A stretch of DNA of 19,739 bases from TMED108 sp964386795 (lineage in GTDB: Bacteria; Fidelibacterota; Marinisomatia; Marinisomatales; TCS55): assembly GCA_964386795.1 (NCBI GenBank), contig CAYLUE010000029.1, forward strand, positions 1-19,739. Reading direction: 5' to 3'. Shown here piece by piece: positions 1 through 6,642 of this stretch; the stretch's first letter is position 1; every line of letters begins with the position of its first letter. The notes below the pieces were generated by a model, which was not told the origin of the DNA, made no database searches, and worked only from the letters and a program-made list of their open reading frames with translations. A program made the translations under genes and the position numbers.

Positions 1-406
1 ATTTCCTTTTCAAAATTCTTGTCTGATTATTCTTGCGTAAAAGAACTCGTTTTTCTTCAATTTTATTCACAACAAATCCATATATTTTGTCCCCCTCAAG
101 TACAAAGCTCCCACTGATCATTGCAGCATAGCCGTCTGGTCCTAGTATAATCTCATTGAGAATTGGTTTCGGTGCTGATTGTTTATTAAGTCGATAGAAA
201 AAATTAGATTTTACGCTGCCCTTAAGTTTCAATTTCTCTGTGATTTCTAGTTGTGGTTGAGCTAAAAATTTTTGCAAATCAGATGAATCATATTGCTTAA
301 TTGTATTTTGTTGGTCAGTGTTAAACAAAGTTGCCGTTTGTTGGAATAAGAATATGATTAGAATAACTCCCAGTACCCCCATAAGTATTTTTTCGCGTTT
401 CTGCAT
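1..406 (-). CDS. PilP/GspC-like pilus or secretion platform protein (partial, C-terminus outside window)
   Basis: The minus strand reads open from an ATG at 406 to the window edge for 135 codons, so the C-terminus is missing. Residues 1-6 are charged (MQKREK), residues 7-22 form one membrane helix, and a polar linker leads to a small beta-rich domain. Its last part, VLEGDKIYGFVVNKIEEKRV (residues 102-121), has the pattern of the PilP / GspC HR domain (GDxxxGxxVxxIxxxxVxL), which in these families lies in the periplasm and links the inner-membrane platform to the outer-membrane secretin. The start lies one base after the stop of the PilO-like gene, so the two are surely cotranscribed. A secretin gene beyond the window edge would be expected, but cannot be seen. 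Whether the machine is a pilus or a type II secretion system cannot be decided from this piece. Confidence 0.7.
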   Translation of the reverse strand, partial: MQKREKILMGVLGVILIIFLFQQTATLFNTDQQNTIKQYDSSDLQKFLAQPQLEITEKLKLKGSVKSNFFYRLNKQSAPKPILNEIILGPDGYAAMISGSFVLEGDKIYGFVVNKIEEKRVLLRKNNQTRILKRK

Positions 407-407
407 T

Positions 408-959
408 TTAATCAAGCACCAAACCAAGATTTGTGTAGGTAAAATTCATATTTAGTCTTCCATTTGATCCTTTGACCTTGGATACATTCAATTGATTGAT
501 ATAATCAAAGCGTTGATTCTTATTGATTGTCTGCAGAACAATCATCATATCAGAAAAGGTTCTGTTATTGAGAGCATAGCCTAGTTGTAAAAATCCTATT
601 TTTCCTACTGATGCCTCGGTAAAATTTGTTAATTCCTTTGAAATCGTATATTGAGGGAGCGTTACCCCTTTCTTTTTAAATAGTTCTCGATTTGAAATAG
701 CCTCAATCGAGGAATCATATACGTAATAGTCTGTTAGAATTTCAAGATTCTGTAATTCATTTTTATTTAATGAATCAAGAATCTTTGATAGTTGACTATA
801 ATAATTCTTATTCCTCTCATCTGCAGATTGATATAAAAGTGTTGATTTCTTACCGCTATTGATCGATACCAAATTGTAAAGTGTAAATGCTATCATCGAT
901 ACATTGAATACGATTAATATTATCATGGCGACTGCTTTTGTATTTTTTTTCTTTATCAT
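408..959 (-). CDS. PilO/GspM-like inner-membrane platform protein
   Basis: This 183-residue protein has a lysine-rich N-terminus (MIKKKNTK), one membrane helix at about residues 9-32, a coiled-coil-like stretch (about 40-70) and a C-terminal globular part that ends in an amphipathic beta pattern (NMNFTYTNLGLVLD). Size, topology and position after a PilM/PilN-type gene and before a PilP-type gene all match PilO/GspM, the bitopic protein that pairs with PilN in the periplasm to form the alignment complex. No strong sequence motif is known to define this family, so the call rests mainly on layout. Its ATG overlaps the stop of the upstream gene (ATGA, 956-959), implying coupled translation. Confidence 0.65.
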   Translation of the reverse strand: MIKKKNTKAVAMIILIVFNVSMIAFTLYNLVSINSGKKSTLLYQSADERNKNYYSQLSKILDSLNKNELQNLEILTDYYVYDSSIEAISNRELFKKKGVTLPQYTISKELTNFTEASVGKIGFLQLGYALNNRTFSDMMIVLQTINKNQRFDYINQLNVSKVKGSNGRLNMNFTYTNLGLVLD

Positions 960-2980
960 ATTGTAAATGTTATCGTTATTGGTAGTGTGTTTCCCTGGTA
1001 TGATTTATACTCAACCACTGAATTATCAACATATTCGATTTTTTTTAATGACTGTTGAATATTGGTAACCTCTAAAATAGCTTCTGGTCTTCTGTTTATG
1101 ACTCCACCACTAATTTTTACTATTAAATGCTTATTATCGTATATGTCTGGGTCTGTTGCATTAATTTCCATTGAACTAATATCAACTTTTTTAAATATCG
1201 ATGAGTTTAAAAGCTTTATTAGCTCGATAGAATTATGTTTTGCTGCTTTTATATTTCCTAGTGTGTTATCTATCTTATTAAGCTGATACCGATTACTAAT
1301 AACCCCCTCAGTATTATTAATCAATTCTAATCGCATCTCCGCTGAGAGCCTTGCTGTTATTTCCTCATAATTTTGTACTACTTTTTGTTCAAATAATTGG
1401 ATATTTAATAATATTAGCATTGCTGCTGATATGCCCATAACTAGATTAATAACATTAAACATTGCTGTTTTCCGAAGATCTAATTTGTTTTTGTGGTCGT
1501 ATACATACCTAAACCTCCCCCACCTACTAAATGAACTTTCTAATATCATCGACGTATCATAATAATTATTTAAATCTTTAAACTGGGCCTGGTTGAATCC
1601 TTTATTAGTTTTAACGTTAATATTTTCAACCACTACTTTATAGTTTTCTTGAAAATAATCTTCTATAGATTTGGTTGAATTTGGGCCTGAAACGTAAATA
1701 TTATCAGGTTCCTTTTCTACCAGTCCATCCTTTTTAAGTGCTTCAAGTGATACTTTAATTGTTCTGACGATACTTGGAATAGCTTCGCTTAAGTATGATG
1801 CTTCAGAAATAGCTTGATTTGATATTAATATTGTCCGATTATAAAGAATTCGTCTTCCTTTTATCCAGGTAAGCTCACAACCTTTTACGCCCATATAGAG
1901 ATATAGATTAATATCATTCCTTTTAGCTCGTCCTAATTGAAAATTATAATATGTAAATATACCTGCTATTGAAATAAATAACCTGTTCTTTGCTTTAAAC
2001 ACTTTAGAGGCTTCAATCGAAGATCTCAGATATTTTGATCGCGTGAATAATGTATTTAACTCATACATATCCTTTTCGTTTGCTTTAAATTTTTCATAGG
2101 TATATAATAATTCATCCTCTGGGATATTATATTTTTTTAATATGTAGCGCTTTAAGAACGCTTCCTGATCTTTCTCTTTTTTTAGCGGCACGATTATTCT
2201 CTCATGATTGTCCACAAAATTCTCTTCAACTACTAATAATCGTCCATTTTGTTTAATTTGCTCAGGGATAGGGTCATTTTCTTCTGCTATATACACATTA
2301 AAATCTGATCGCTGTCTATTATTGAACGTTATTTTCTTATTTGAAGAGGTAATAAACAGTGTTGCACTGTTGTACGTATCGTACGTATCTAAGTTAAAGA
2401 GTCCTAGATTCTTAATATTGTTAATTATAGTAAATATTCTATCAAGTAATGATATTTTTGCATGCACAGGGAGATCAGTATGTTCTTTTTTTGTAATTGC
2501 ACGAGTCTTAACTGCGTCATTTGATTGAATATTACCCTTTGATCGACTTTTATTAAATAAAGCTGAATCAGGGTCCTTTAGAGGCTTAATAGAAGCATCT
2601 AGTTCATAAGTTGAACCTATAGTGCTACTATCTAAAGAAAGTTGAGTTTCGTTGCGTATGGGTTCATTGGTATGTGAAGGGGAAGACTTTTTATCATTAA
2701 CAATATTAGAATTAGGAATTTCTTCTTCAGTTAAAACTGCTTTGGAGCTCTTATTAGTTTCTCTAGCTATGTTAAGAGAATAAAACTTCTTTTCTATACC
2801 ATTAATGAAATGAGTATCAACAATAGTAATCTTCTCATGTTTTGAGAGAAGCTTTATATGATAATAGAGAGCCTGCTTGGATATTTTAACGTACGAGGCA
2901 ATGTCTTTAACCTCAGCACGGGGGTTATTTGAAAGATACTCAAGAATCTTATCTCTTAAGGATTCTTTTTTAACGTTCAT
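956..2980 (-). CDS. Winged-HTH / PilM-like / PilN-like fusion protein of a pilus or secretion platform
   Basis: The 674-residue protein has four parts. Residues about 5-71 look like a winged helix-turn-helix: helices at 8-17, 22-31 and a recognition helix near KISKQALYYHIKLLSKHEKI (32-51), then a beta wing (52-70), as in ArsR/MarR-like regulators. Residues about 75-170 are a polar Ser/Asn/Lys-rich linker. Residues about 175-500 resemble a divergent PilM/GspL cytoplasmic domain with beta strands (LFISIAGIFTYYN, NLYLYMGVKGCELTWI) and a long helix ISEASYLSEAIPSIVRTIKV. A membrane helix follows at about 507-527, then a coiled coil (530-575) and a PilN-like periplasmic domain with the typical strands (VDISSMEINA, HLIVKISGGVI). 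The platform part is supported by layout and by the downstream PilO- and PilP-like genes. Attachment of a DNA-binding-type domain to it is unusual; the domain could instead serve protein binding. The start is an ATG without a clear ribosome binding site. Homology of the middle part to actin-like PilM is inferred, not proven. Confidence 0.7.
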   Translation of the reverse strand: MNVKKESLRDKILEYLSNNPRAEVKDIASYVKISKQALYYHIKLLSKHEKITIVDTHFINGIEKKFYSLNIARETNKSSKAVLTEEEIPNSNIVNDKKSSPSHTNEPIRNETQLSLDSSTIGSTYELDASIKPLKDPDSALFNKSRSKGNIQSNDAVKTRAITKKEHTDLPVHAKISLLDRIFTIINNIKNLGLFNLDTYDTYNSATLFITSSNKKITFNNRQRSDFNVYIAEENDPIPEQIKQNGRLLVVEENFVDNHERIIVPLKKEKDQEAFLKRYILKKYNIPEDELLYTYEKFKANEKDMYELNTLFTRSKYLRSSIEASKVFKAKNRLFISIAGIFTYYNFQLGRAKRNDINLYLYMGVKGCELTWIKGRRILYNRTILISNQAISEASYLSEAIPSIVRTIKVSLEALKKDGLVEKEPDNIYVSGPNSTKSIEDYFQENYKVVVENINVKTNKGFNQAQFKDLNNYYDTSMILESSFSRWGRFRYVYDHKNKLDLRKTAMFNVINLVMGISAAMLILLNIQLFEQKVVQNYEEITARLSAEMRLELINNTEGVISNRYQLNKIDNTLGNIKAAKHNSIELIKLLNSSIFKKVDISSMEINATDPDIYDNKHLIVKISGGVINRRPEAILEVTNIQQSLKKIEYVDNSVVEYKSYQGNTLPITITFTI

Positions 2981-3065
2981 ATTATCATATTACTAAGCCT
3001 AAAGAAATTATACTAATAGAAAAGCTGAATTGAAAAAATTAATCTAAAAACAGTGATTTGTTCAG

Positions 3066-3074
3066 ATTATAGCA
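3066..3074 (-). promoter_or_regulatory. Candidate extended -10 promoter of the pilus-platform operon
   Basis: On the minus strand these bases read TGCTATAAT, an extended -10 element of the sigma-70 type, 86 bases upstream of the ATG at 2980. No good -35 box lies 17 bases before it. A second TATAAT (minus strand, 3007-3012) is nearer the gene but lacks the TGn extension. If the phylum uses a Bacteroidota-like sigma factor, the consensus may differ, so this is only a candidate. Confidence 0.3.
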
Positions 3075-3101
3075 TGAAAATTCTAAAATTAGAGTTTTTT
3101 T

Positions 3102-3141
3102 ATCACCATTTATTTATTAAGTAATACTATTATATGGTGAT
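3102..3141. repeat. 40-bp inverted-repeat site, copy A
   Basis: The arms ATCACCAT (3102-3109) and ATGGTGAT (3134-3141) are perfect inverted repeats around a 24-base AT-only or nearly AT-only centre. The overall span is exactly 40 bp, the same as copy B at 3966-4005, with which it shares the first nine bases and the last six. It lies just upstream of the candidate promoter of the pilus-platform operon. An operator for a cooperative dimer or a recombinase site are both possible. Confidence 0.6.
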
Positions 3142-3606
3142 TTTATATATTAGTCTGATTCGTAATTTTATAAGTAATAATTGTATAAATGTTTAAAATG
3201 TTAATTATTATTTATAGAGGGTATTTCTTATTATATGGAAAATATTATATAGTATCTATTTGATATTTTATTTGATTGAATATATATAATAGAAAAGTTT
3301 TTACAATTTTCATCAAAAAGTATGATTTTTAGTAGATTGTTATATTATTGCAAAGAATTAACTAATTATATAGTAATAGCACAAAATTAAGGATTACCCG
3401 GATTATATATAACACAGATCACCCATCAGTAGGTATTTTATAGTCATGTAGGACCGCAAGTGGCTGCATTTGAAGTAAATCTATTTTAACGTTAATAATA
3501 TTATATAATTACGTACATTAAAAATAATATGTATATAAAGTGATCGTTGTCTAATTTTATATAGAAATAGGGTATTTATGGATTTTTTGTTAAATAATAA
3601 AATATA
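3142..3606. other. AT-rich intergenic stretch with a G+C-richer patch, no supported gene
   Basis: No convincing gene is seen between the inverted-repeat site and the assembly gap. Most of it is near 17% G+C (3281-3380: 17 of 100), but 3381-3480 rises to 36 of 100. That patch contains a short minus-strand frame (ATG 3469 to TGA 3419, reading MQPLAVLHDYKIPTDG) with no ribosome binding site and no recognised relative. It could be a gene remnant, a small RNA or chance. The open frame running from 3481 into the N-run is A/T-rich junk in appearance and is not called. Confidence 0.5.
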
Positions 3607-3706
3607 NNNNNNNNNNNNNNNNNNNNNNNNNNNNNNNNNNNNNNNNNNNNNNNNNNNNNNNNNNNNNNNNNNNNNNNNNNNNNNNNNNNNNNNNNNNNNN
3701 NNNNNN
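3607..3706. other. Scaffold gap (100 N)
   Basis: Exactly 100 unknown bases. A round 100 is the usual placeholder for a gap of unknown size, so reading frames and distances across it cannot be trusted. It interrupts the gene that begins at 3960 on the minus strand. Confidence 0.98.
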
Positions 3707-3960
3707 AGTAATATTTTGTTTAATTCAATGGAATGGTTTTCTAATGTGGATTCGATTGGTAATTTGCTTAATTGATATTTTTCTTGCTGATTCTGTAGTT
3801 TATTAATCAATCCATCAATTTTATCTAGTTTCCTTTGTAACGTTTCTATTTTATTTAATTGCTTCTTTTTTACTTTATCTAAACGATCTAAATCAAAGTC
3901 ATCATAACTAAGTAAATCCCAATTAATTTTTGGTCTTCCTTTGTTTTTTTTCTTATTCAT
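3707..3960 (-). CDS. Unknown lysine-rich coiled-coil protein (partial, runs into the assembly gap)
   Basis: Eighty-four residues are readable from the ATG at 3960 before the N-run. The first ten residues are basic (MNKKKNKGRP) and contain a GRP core flanked by lysines, as in AT-hook DNA-binding motifs. Residues about 28-63 have a strong heptad pattern rich in Lys, Leu, Ile and Gln, so a coiled coil is likely. No family was recognised. The frame after the gap (3481-3606) should not be joined to it because the gap length is unknown. Copy B of the 40-bp inverted repeat ends six bases before its start codon, so that site probably sits in its promoter or leader. A nucleoid-binding or regulatory role is a guess from charge and GRP only. 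Confidence 0.5.
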
Positions 3961-3965
3961 ATGAT

Positions 3966-4005
3966 ATCACCATTAATATTATATTGAATATATATATACG
4001 GTGAT
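3966..4005. repeat. 40-bp inverted-repeat site, copy B
   Basis: The arms ATCACC (3966-3971) and GGTGAT (4000-4005) are inverted repeats with a 28-base AT-rich centre, giving the same 40-bp span as copy A at 3102-3141. On the minus strand the centre contains TATAAT, so the site may overlap the promoter of the gene starting at 3960. Copy A also has TATAAT on the minus strand inside its centre. Confidence 0.6.
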
Positions 4006-4027
4006 AATTATGCAATATTATTAGCAA

Positions 4028-4588
4028 TTATTCATCTAGTGCTGCGTATTTACTCCAAAATTTGATTGACTCCGCCCACTCTTCACTAGTGTACTGTGCC
4101 TTAGTTCCACCCTCTAAGTTTAACTGATTACGCATCATCGTTACTGGACCCATTGGCATTTTATCAATCCCATTGGGTATAGCATGTATACTAATCAACT
4201 CCCATTCTGATTGTGTCGAATTTTCATTGTTTTCAGCCAACACATCCTTACGATAAATAATATATTCTACCTTTCCAGCTGCTAATGGCTCACCTGATTT
4301 GGCTCTAGTTTGAATATAGGATTCTTCATTATCCTGGCGCTTAACTACCTGCGAAATTAATTGTGTATTGCTATCAATTTTTACATACGGACTATAAAAT
4401 TTCTTGATGTTCTTTTTGCTAGCAGTTACTATACGTACCCCATCTCTATATCCTTCTTCGAATTCATCTATTGCCATTTGATGTTCAGCATCCATTGCTA
4501 TTTCATCAAATGATAGTGATTCAGAATAAGTTTTACCTGATCCCTTTATTTGTCGTCTTACAAAATCGTTAACTGCTACTTTTTCCAT
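4028..4588 (-). CDS. DUF3228 family protein
   Basis: The 186-residue product matches what is remembered of the DUF3228 family along its length: an N-terminal NDFVRRQIKG segment, GYRDGVRIV, the hallmark YRKDVLAENNE followed by a W-E-(L/I)-(I/V)-S-I stretch, then PMGPVTMMRNQL, GGT.A.YT and a closing EWAESIKFWSKYA. The function of this family is unknown; it looks cytosolic, without signal peptide or membrane helix. Its ATG (4586-4588) lies inside the end of the P1-type peptidase gene, with a 13-base overlap in another frame, so translation is likely coupled. No catalytic residues can be named. Confidence 0.75.
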   Translation of the reverse strand: MEKVAVNDFVRRQIKGSGKTYSESLSFDEIAMDAEHQMAIDEFEEGYRDGVRIVTASKKNIKKFYSPYVKIDSNTQLISQVVKRQDNEESYIQTRAKSGEPLAAGKVEYIIYRKDVLAENNENSTQSEWELISIHAIPNGIDKMPMGPVTMMRNQLNLEGGTKAQYTSEEWAESIKFWSKYAALDE

Positions 4589-5751
4589 GGGTATAATTTT
4601 TTATTCCAATTAAGAGTATTGTATTTGTTTAGAATTTCTAATGTTTCCTCTATAGGTAGCTCATTCGCTGTACCGTATTTACTAGATACAGTTTCTGCCA
4701 TAAATAAGGAATTTAAAATTGCTTCTTCTGTAGCTTCAACTGTAGCCATAAATAGGCTATTCATTGCATTATTATTGATTTCTGTTCTTGTAGTAGTCAT
4801 ATTTTGTCTAGAAACTGCACTATATGTCGAAAATGCTATAACATAATCACCGCTTCCATTAGAAGCCAAACCTCCAACTTTTCCCATGCCTATTACAGCG
4901 CGTTTTGCAATCCGCTTTAAATTGCGATTAGAAAGGGGAGCATCGGTAGCTATAACAATCATGCAAGACCCTTCATCATTATCATATGGAATTGTTGATG
5001 AAAAAGCAGATTTATGTAATTCTCTTCCTACTGGTGCACCATTTATTACTAATGAACTTCCAAAATTTGACTGTACAAGCACTCCAACACTGTATCCTCC
5101 TAAATCTTGAGGTAATATACGTGATGAGGTACCAATCCCCCCTTTAAACCCTAATGCGCGTGTCCCTGTTCCTGCCCCAACAGACCCTTCCTTGACTGGA
5201 CCTGTGTTTGCTTTATTAATCGCAGCAAATACGTGTTGTTTTTTTACATGCCTACCTTGAATGTCATTAAGCCTGCTATCATTGGTTTCTCCCACAACAG
5301 GATTAACAGATCTAATCTTAGGGTTATTTGAAATCATATATTCAACAATCGCATCTCCCACTAGAAAAACATTTAAGGTATTGGTAAGCGCGATAGGAGT
5401 CTCAATAGTACCAAGCTCGTTAACTTGTGTAAATCCAATTGCTTTTCCAAATCCGTTAATGACATGGACAGCAGCCATTACTTTTTCGTTAAATAAATCT
5501 CCCGCATGGGGTTTGATTATTGTAACGCCAGTACGAATATTATCACCTCTTATAATAGTCTCATGACCAACTTCAACTCCTTTAATATCTGTAATCGCAT
5601 TCCATTTCCCCGTCTTAAACAATCCTATCTCCACACCTACATCTCTAGCTCGTTTTCTTTGCGCATTTGTAGTCTCAAATAAAGAGATTGCAATAAAGAT
5701 AGCAATAATAATGTATTGATTGATTTTAAATGGATAAAAAGATTTACTCAT
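4576..5751 (-). CDS. P1 (DmpA/S58) family N-terminal-nucleophile peptidase, exported
   Basis: The protein belongs to the P1/DmpA family of self-cleaving aminopeptidases (L-aminopeptidase / D-esterase, beta-aminopeptidase). Numbered from the ATG at 5751 (391 residues), residues about 9-27 are a hydrophobic signal segment ending TTNAQ. The family marks follow: RARDVGVEIG, WNAITDIKGVEVGH, the block GSVGAGTGTRALGFKGGIGT, GGYSVGVLVQSNFG and INGAPVGREL. The segment EGSCMIVIATDAPL holds the expected cleavage point Gly261-Ser262, where Ser becomes the N-terminal nucleophile of the beta chain. The frame extends upstream to a TTG at 5769, but the ATG gives a more normal signal peptide and leaves 31 rather than 13 bases to the divergent neighbour. 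The substrate cannot be read from sequence; periplasmic peptide trimming is likely. Confidence 0.88.
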   Translation of the reverse strand: MSKSFYPFKINQYIIIAIFIAISLFETTNAQRKRARDVGVEIGLFKTGKWNAITDIKGVEVGHETIIRGDNIRTGVTIIKPHAGDLFNEKVMAAVHVINGFGKAIGFTQVNELGTIETPIALTNTLNVFLVGDAIVEYMISNNPKIRSVNPVVGETNDSRLNDIQGRHVKKQHVFAAINKANTGPVKEGSVGAGTGTRALGFKGGIGTSSRILPQDLGGYSVGVLVQSNFGSSLVINGAPVGRELHKSAFSSTIPYDNDEGSCMIVIATDAPLSNRNLKRIAKRAVIGMGKVGGLASNGSGDYVIAFSTYSAVSRQNMTTTRTEINNNAMNSLFMATVEATEEAILNSLFMAETVSSKYGTANELPIEETLEILNKYNTLNWNKKLYPWKK

Positions 5752-5782
5752 ATCACTTAAAGTTTTCAAATTTCAACTTACA

Positions 5783-6091
5783 ATGTCAAACAATTTATCA
5801 ATAAAAGAACATGAGGTAATTAATGATATGTTGCTCGTATCATTTTCCGATGGTTCTGAATCTGTAGTATCGTTAAAACTATTAAGAGATAGGTGCCCCT
5901 GTGCTTCCTGTGCAGGTGAAACAGATGCATTAGGAAATATTTATAAAAGCCAACCTCAACAATTAACTGAGCAAAGCTATATTTTAAGTGGTTTACAACC
6001 AGTTGGTTATTATGGAATCAGACCATTTTGGAGCGATAGTCACAATACCGGAATATTTACTATTGAGCTACTAAAGGAACTTTCCGAATAA
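5783..6091 (+). CDS. DUF971 family protein
   Basis: This 102-residue protein is a stand-alone DUF971 domain (the domain also found at the N-terminus of gamma-butyrobetaine hydroxylases and fused to some Mrp/ApbC-type Fe-S proteins). Evidence is the pattern VSFSDGSESVVSLKLLRDRC, the cysteine cluster CPCASC (Cys38, Cys40, Cys43), and the C-terminal GYYGIRPFWSDSHNTGIFTI, where G.Y.I.F.WSDGH.TGIY.. is the family signature. The cysteines could bind metal. A part in Fe-S cluster handling has been suggested for related domains but is not shown here. It is divergent from the peptidase gene and converges on trmL with an 11-base gap and no visible hairpin terminator. Confidence 0.85.
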   Translation: MSNNLSIKEHEVINDMLLVSFSDGSESVVSLKLLRDRCPCASCAGETDALGNIYKSQPQQLTEQSYILSGLQPVGYYGIRPFWSDSHNTGIFTIELLKELSE

Positions 6092-6102
6092 AAATAATTA
6101 AT

Positions 6103-6549
6103 CTATTTAAAATTAAGGCCTTTCCAGGCTTCGTAAACAATAATTGAAACGGCATTTGCAAGATTTAAGCTTCTCCCTTCACTTTTCATAGGGATATAGA
6201 TTGAATTAAATGACTCCCTGATCTTTTTTGGTAACCCTCTACTCTCAGGGCCAAAAATAAAAGCATCATTTTTCATAAAATTAACTTTGGTATATTTTGT
6301 TTTACCCTTCGTGCTGATAGAATAATAATTATTTACTTCTATATTATCTATGCATGAATCAAGGGAGTTCCAAATATTTATATTAGTTCGTTTCATATAG
6401 TCCATGCCTGCGCGTTTAAAACCTTTCTCATCCAAGGAAAATCCTAGGGGTTCAATAAAATGGAGCTGGCACCCTGTATTTACCGATAAACGGATAATAT
6501 TTCCAGCGTTAGGTGGTATCTCGGGCTCAAATAAAATTATATGAAACAT
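6103..6549 (-). CDS. trmL: tRNA (cytidine(34)-2'-O)-methyltransferase TrmL
   Basis: At 148 residues this is a SPOUT-class RNA methyltransferase of the TrmL (YibK) size, consisting of little more than the knotted catalytic domain. TrmL methylates the ribose of the wobble base in tRNA-Leu isoacceptors using S-adenosylmethionine. The three family motifs are present: PEIPPNAGNIIRL near the N-terminus (residues 9-21), FGPESRGLP in the middle and RSLNLANAVSIIVYEAWKG at the C-terminal knot, which holds the SAM. The lack of an extra RNA-binding domain separates it from the larger SpoU/TrmH proteins. The ATG at 6549 is divergent from the M23 peptidase gene, with 93 bases between. Confidence 0.92.
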   Translation of the reverse strand: MFHIILFEPEIPPNAGNIIRLSVNTGCQLHFIEPLGFSLDEKGFKRAGMDYMKRTNINIWNSLDSCIDNIEVNNYYSISTKGKTKYTKVNFMKNDAFIFGPESRGLPKKIRESFNSIYIPMKSEGRSLNLANAVSIIVYEAWKGLNFK

Positions 6550-6642
6550 ATCACAAAAAATGAGAATTTATTTTTTATCAATCCGCTATCTTTAAACCAG
6601 TTATTTGAAATAAATTGAATAGTTCTTCAGAACGCAGCAATT
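6550..6642. promoter_or_regulatory. Divergent intergenic region between trmL and the M23 gene, with two small palindromes
   Basis: These 93 bases must hold the start signals for both trmL and the long plus-strand directon. Two inverted repeats lie close to the M23 start: TTATTT-G-AAATAA (6601-6613) and GTTCT-TC-AGAAC (6622-6633), the second ending ten bases before the ATG. Either could be an operator or a leader structure; the first, being A/T only, may be chance. No Shine-Dalgarno sequence precedes the ATG at 6643. Confidence 0.35.

Noticed and set aside
1062..1286. Plus-strand open frame inside the HTH/PilM/PilN-like gene, and a similar one at 2208-2528.
   Set aside because: Both are antisense to a well-supported gene, start without a ribosome binding site and resemble no known protein.
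3082..3101. Small palindrome TCTAAAATTAGA followed by a run of T on the plus strand, like a rho-independent terminator.
   Set aside because: The stem is only 4-5 A/T-rich pairs with almost no loop, and no plus-strand gene lies upstream of it.
3481..3606. Open minus-strand frame continuing the coiled-coil gene across the N-run.
   Set aside because: The gap is a 100-N placeholder of unknown true length, and the residues after it look like translated AT-rich noncoding DNA.
3102..4005. An insertion sequence or MITE with 40-bp terminal repeats.
   Set aside because: The two copies are each palindromes in the same orientation rather than opposed ends, no target duplication is evident and no transposase is visible; kept only as a possibility under the repeat finding.
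6092..6102. A terminator between the convergent DUF971 and trmL genes.
   Set aside because: The gap is 11 A/T-rich bases without a hairpin.
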